From Rotaria sordida (Eukaryota; Rotifera; Eurotatoria; Philodinida; Philodinidae), in assembly GCA_905250125.1 (NCBI GenBank), contig CAJNOL010000215.1, positions 62,001-126,000 on the forward strand: a DNA stretch of 64,000 bases, given 5' to 3'. The position numbers were made by a program, and so were the translations under genes. Below are positions 63,945 to 64,000 of this stretch, one piece after another. Every line of letters starts with the position of its first letter. The stretch's first letter is position 1. The notes beneath the pieces are model-generated. The model saw nothing but the letters and a program-made list of their open reading frames with translations, had not been told where the DNA came from and did no database searches.

Positions 63945-64000
63945 GTATTAAAATTTTTCTTTCTTTTTTTTTTTTGTTTAAATCTATCATTTCTCTATCT

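Overview
The window is AT-rich animal nuclear DNA. Genes have many small exons, mostly short (about 40-70 bp) GTAAGT...AG introns and long poly-T/poly-A runs. Clear metazoan orthologues are present: U2AF2, GMPPA, a CCDC88/Girdin-type protein, an FLVCR/SLC49-type transporter and a PAS-domain regulator. Base composition, tiny introns, exuberant EGF-repeat and STE-repeat genes and many foldback elements suggest a small invertebrate, possibly a bdelloid rotifer. That lineage call is inference; the sequence alone does not prove it.

Layout: 827-11296 (+) is a secreted protein with about 40 EGF-like modules, a Ly6/uPAR-like cysteine-rich N-terminal region and a start codon separated by an intron from its signal peptide. 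13023-15034 (-) is an unrecognised multi-exon gene. 15440-17450 is a roughly 2 kb foldback element. 17478-18992 (-) encodes a secreted Ser/Thr/Glu repeat protein built by exon duplication. 20424-31556 (-) is a CCDC88-family protein (Hook domain, coiled coil, tail). It is divergent, across 391 bp, from an FLVCR-type transporter (31948 onward, +) that is cut by a 100-N assembly gap. 32773-34995 (-) is a low-complexity protein with a Met-Pro-Cys-Met-Pro-Ala repeat tract. 36649-40431 (-) is a complete U2AF2. 40432-48527 has no gene but a cluster of foldback elements. 48528-49026 (+) is a small unknown gene. 50201-52542 (-) is GMPPA, apparently carrying a 2-bp frameshift. 56639 to beyond 63944 (+) is an AhR/NCOA-like PAS protein that runs off the window.

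The genes do not form an evident pathway; they are ordinary neighbours on a compact chromosome. What stands out is (i) the fast-evolving EGF and STE genes, where tandem exon duplication, a dying exon and an intron turned into coding sequence can be read directly, and (ii) at least thirteen inverted-repeat (foldback/MITE-like) elements, all in introns or intergenic DNA. Exon boundaries were derived by hand from GT/AG sites and reading-phase continuity; no database search was possible.
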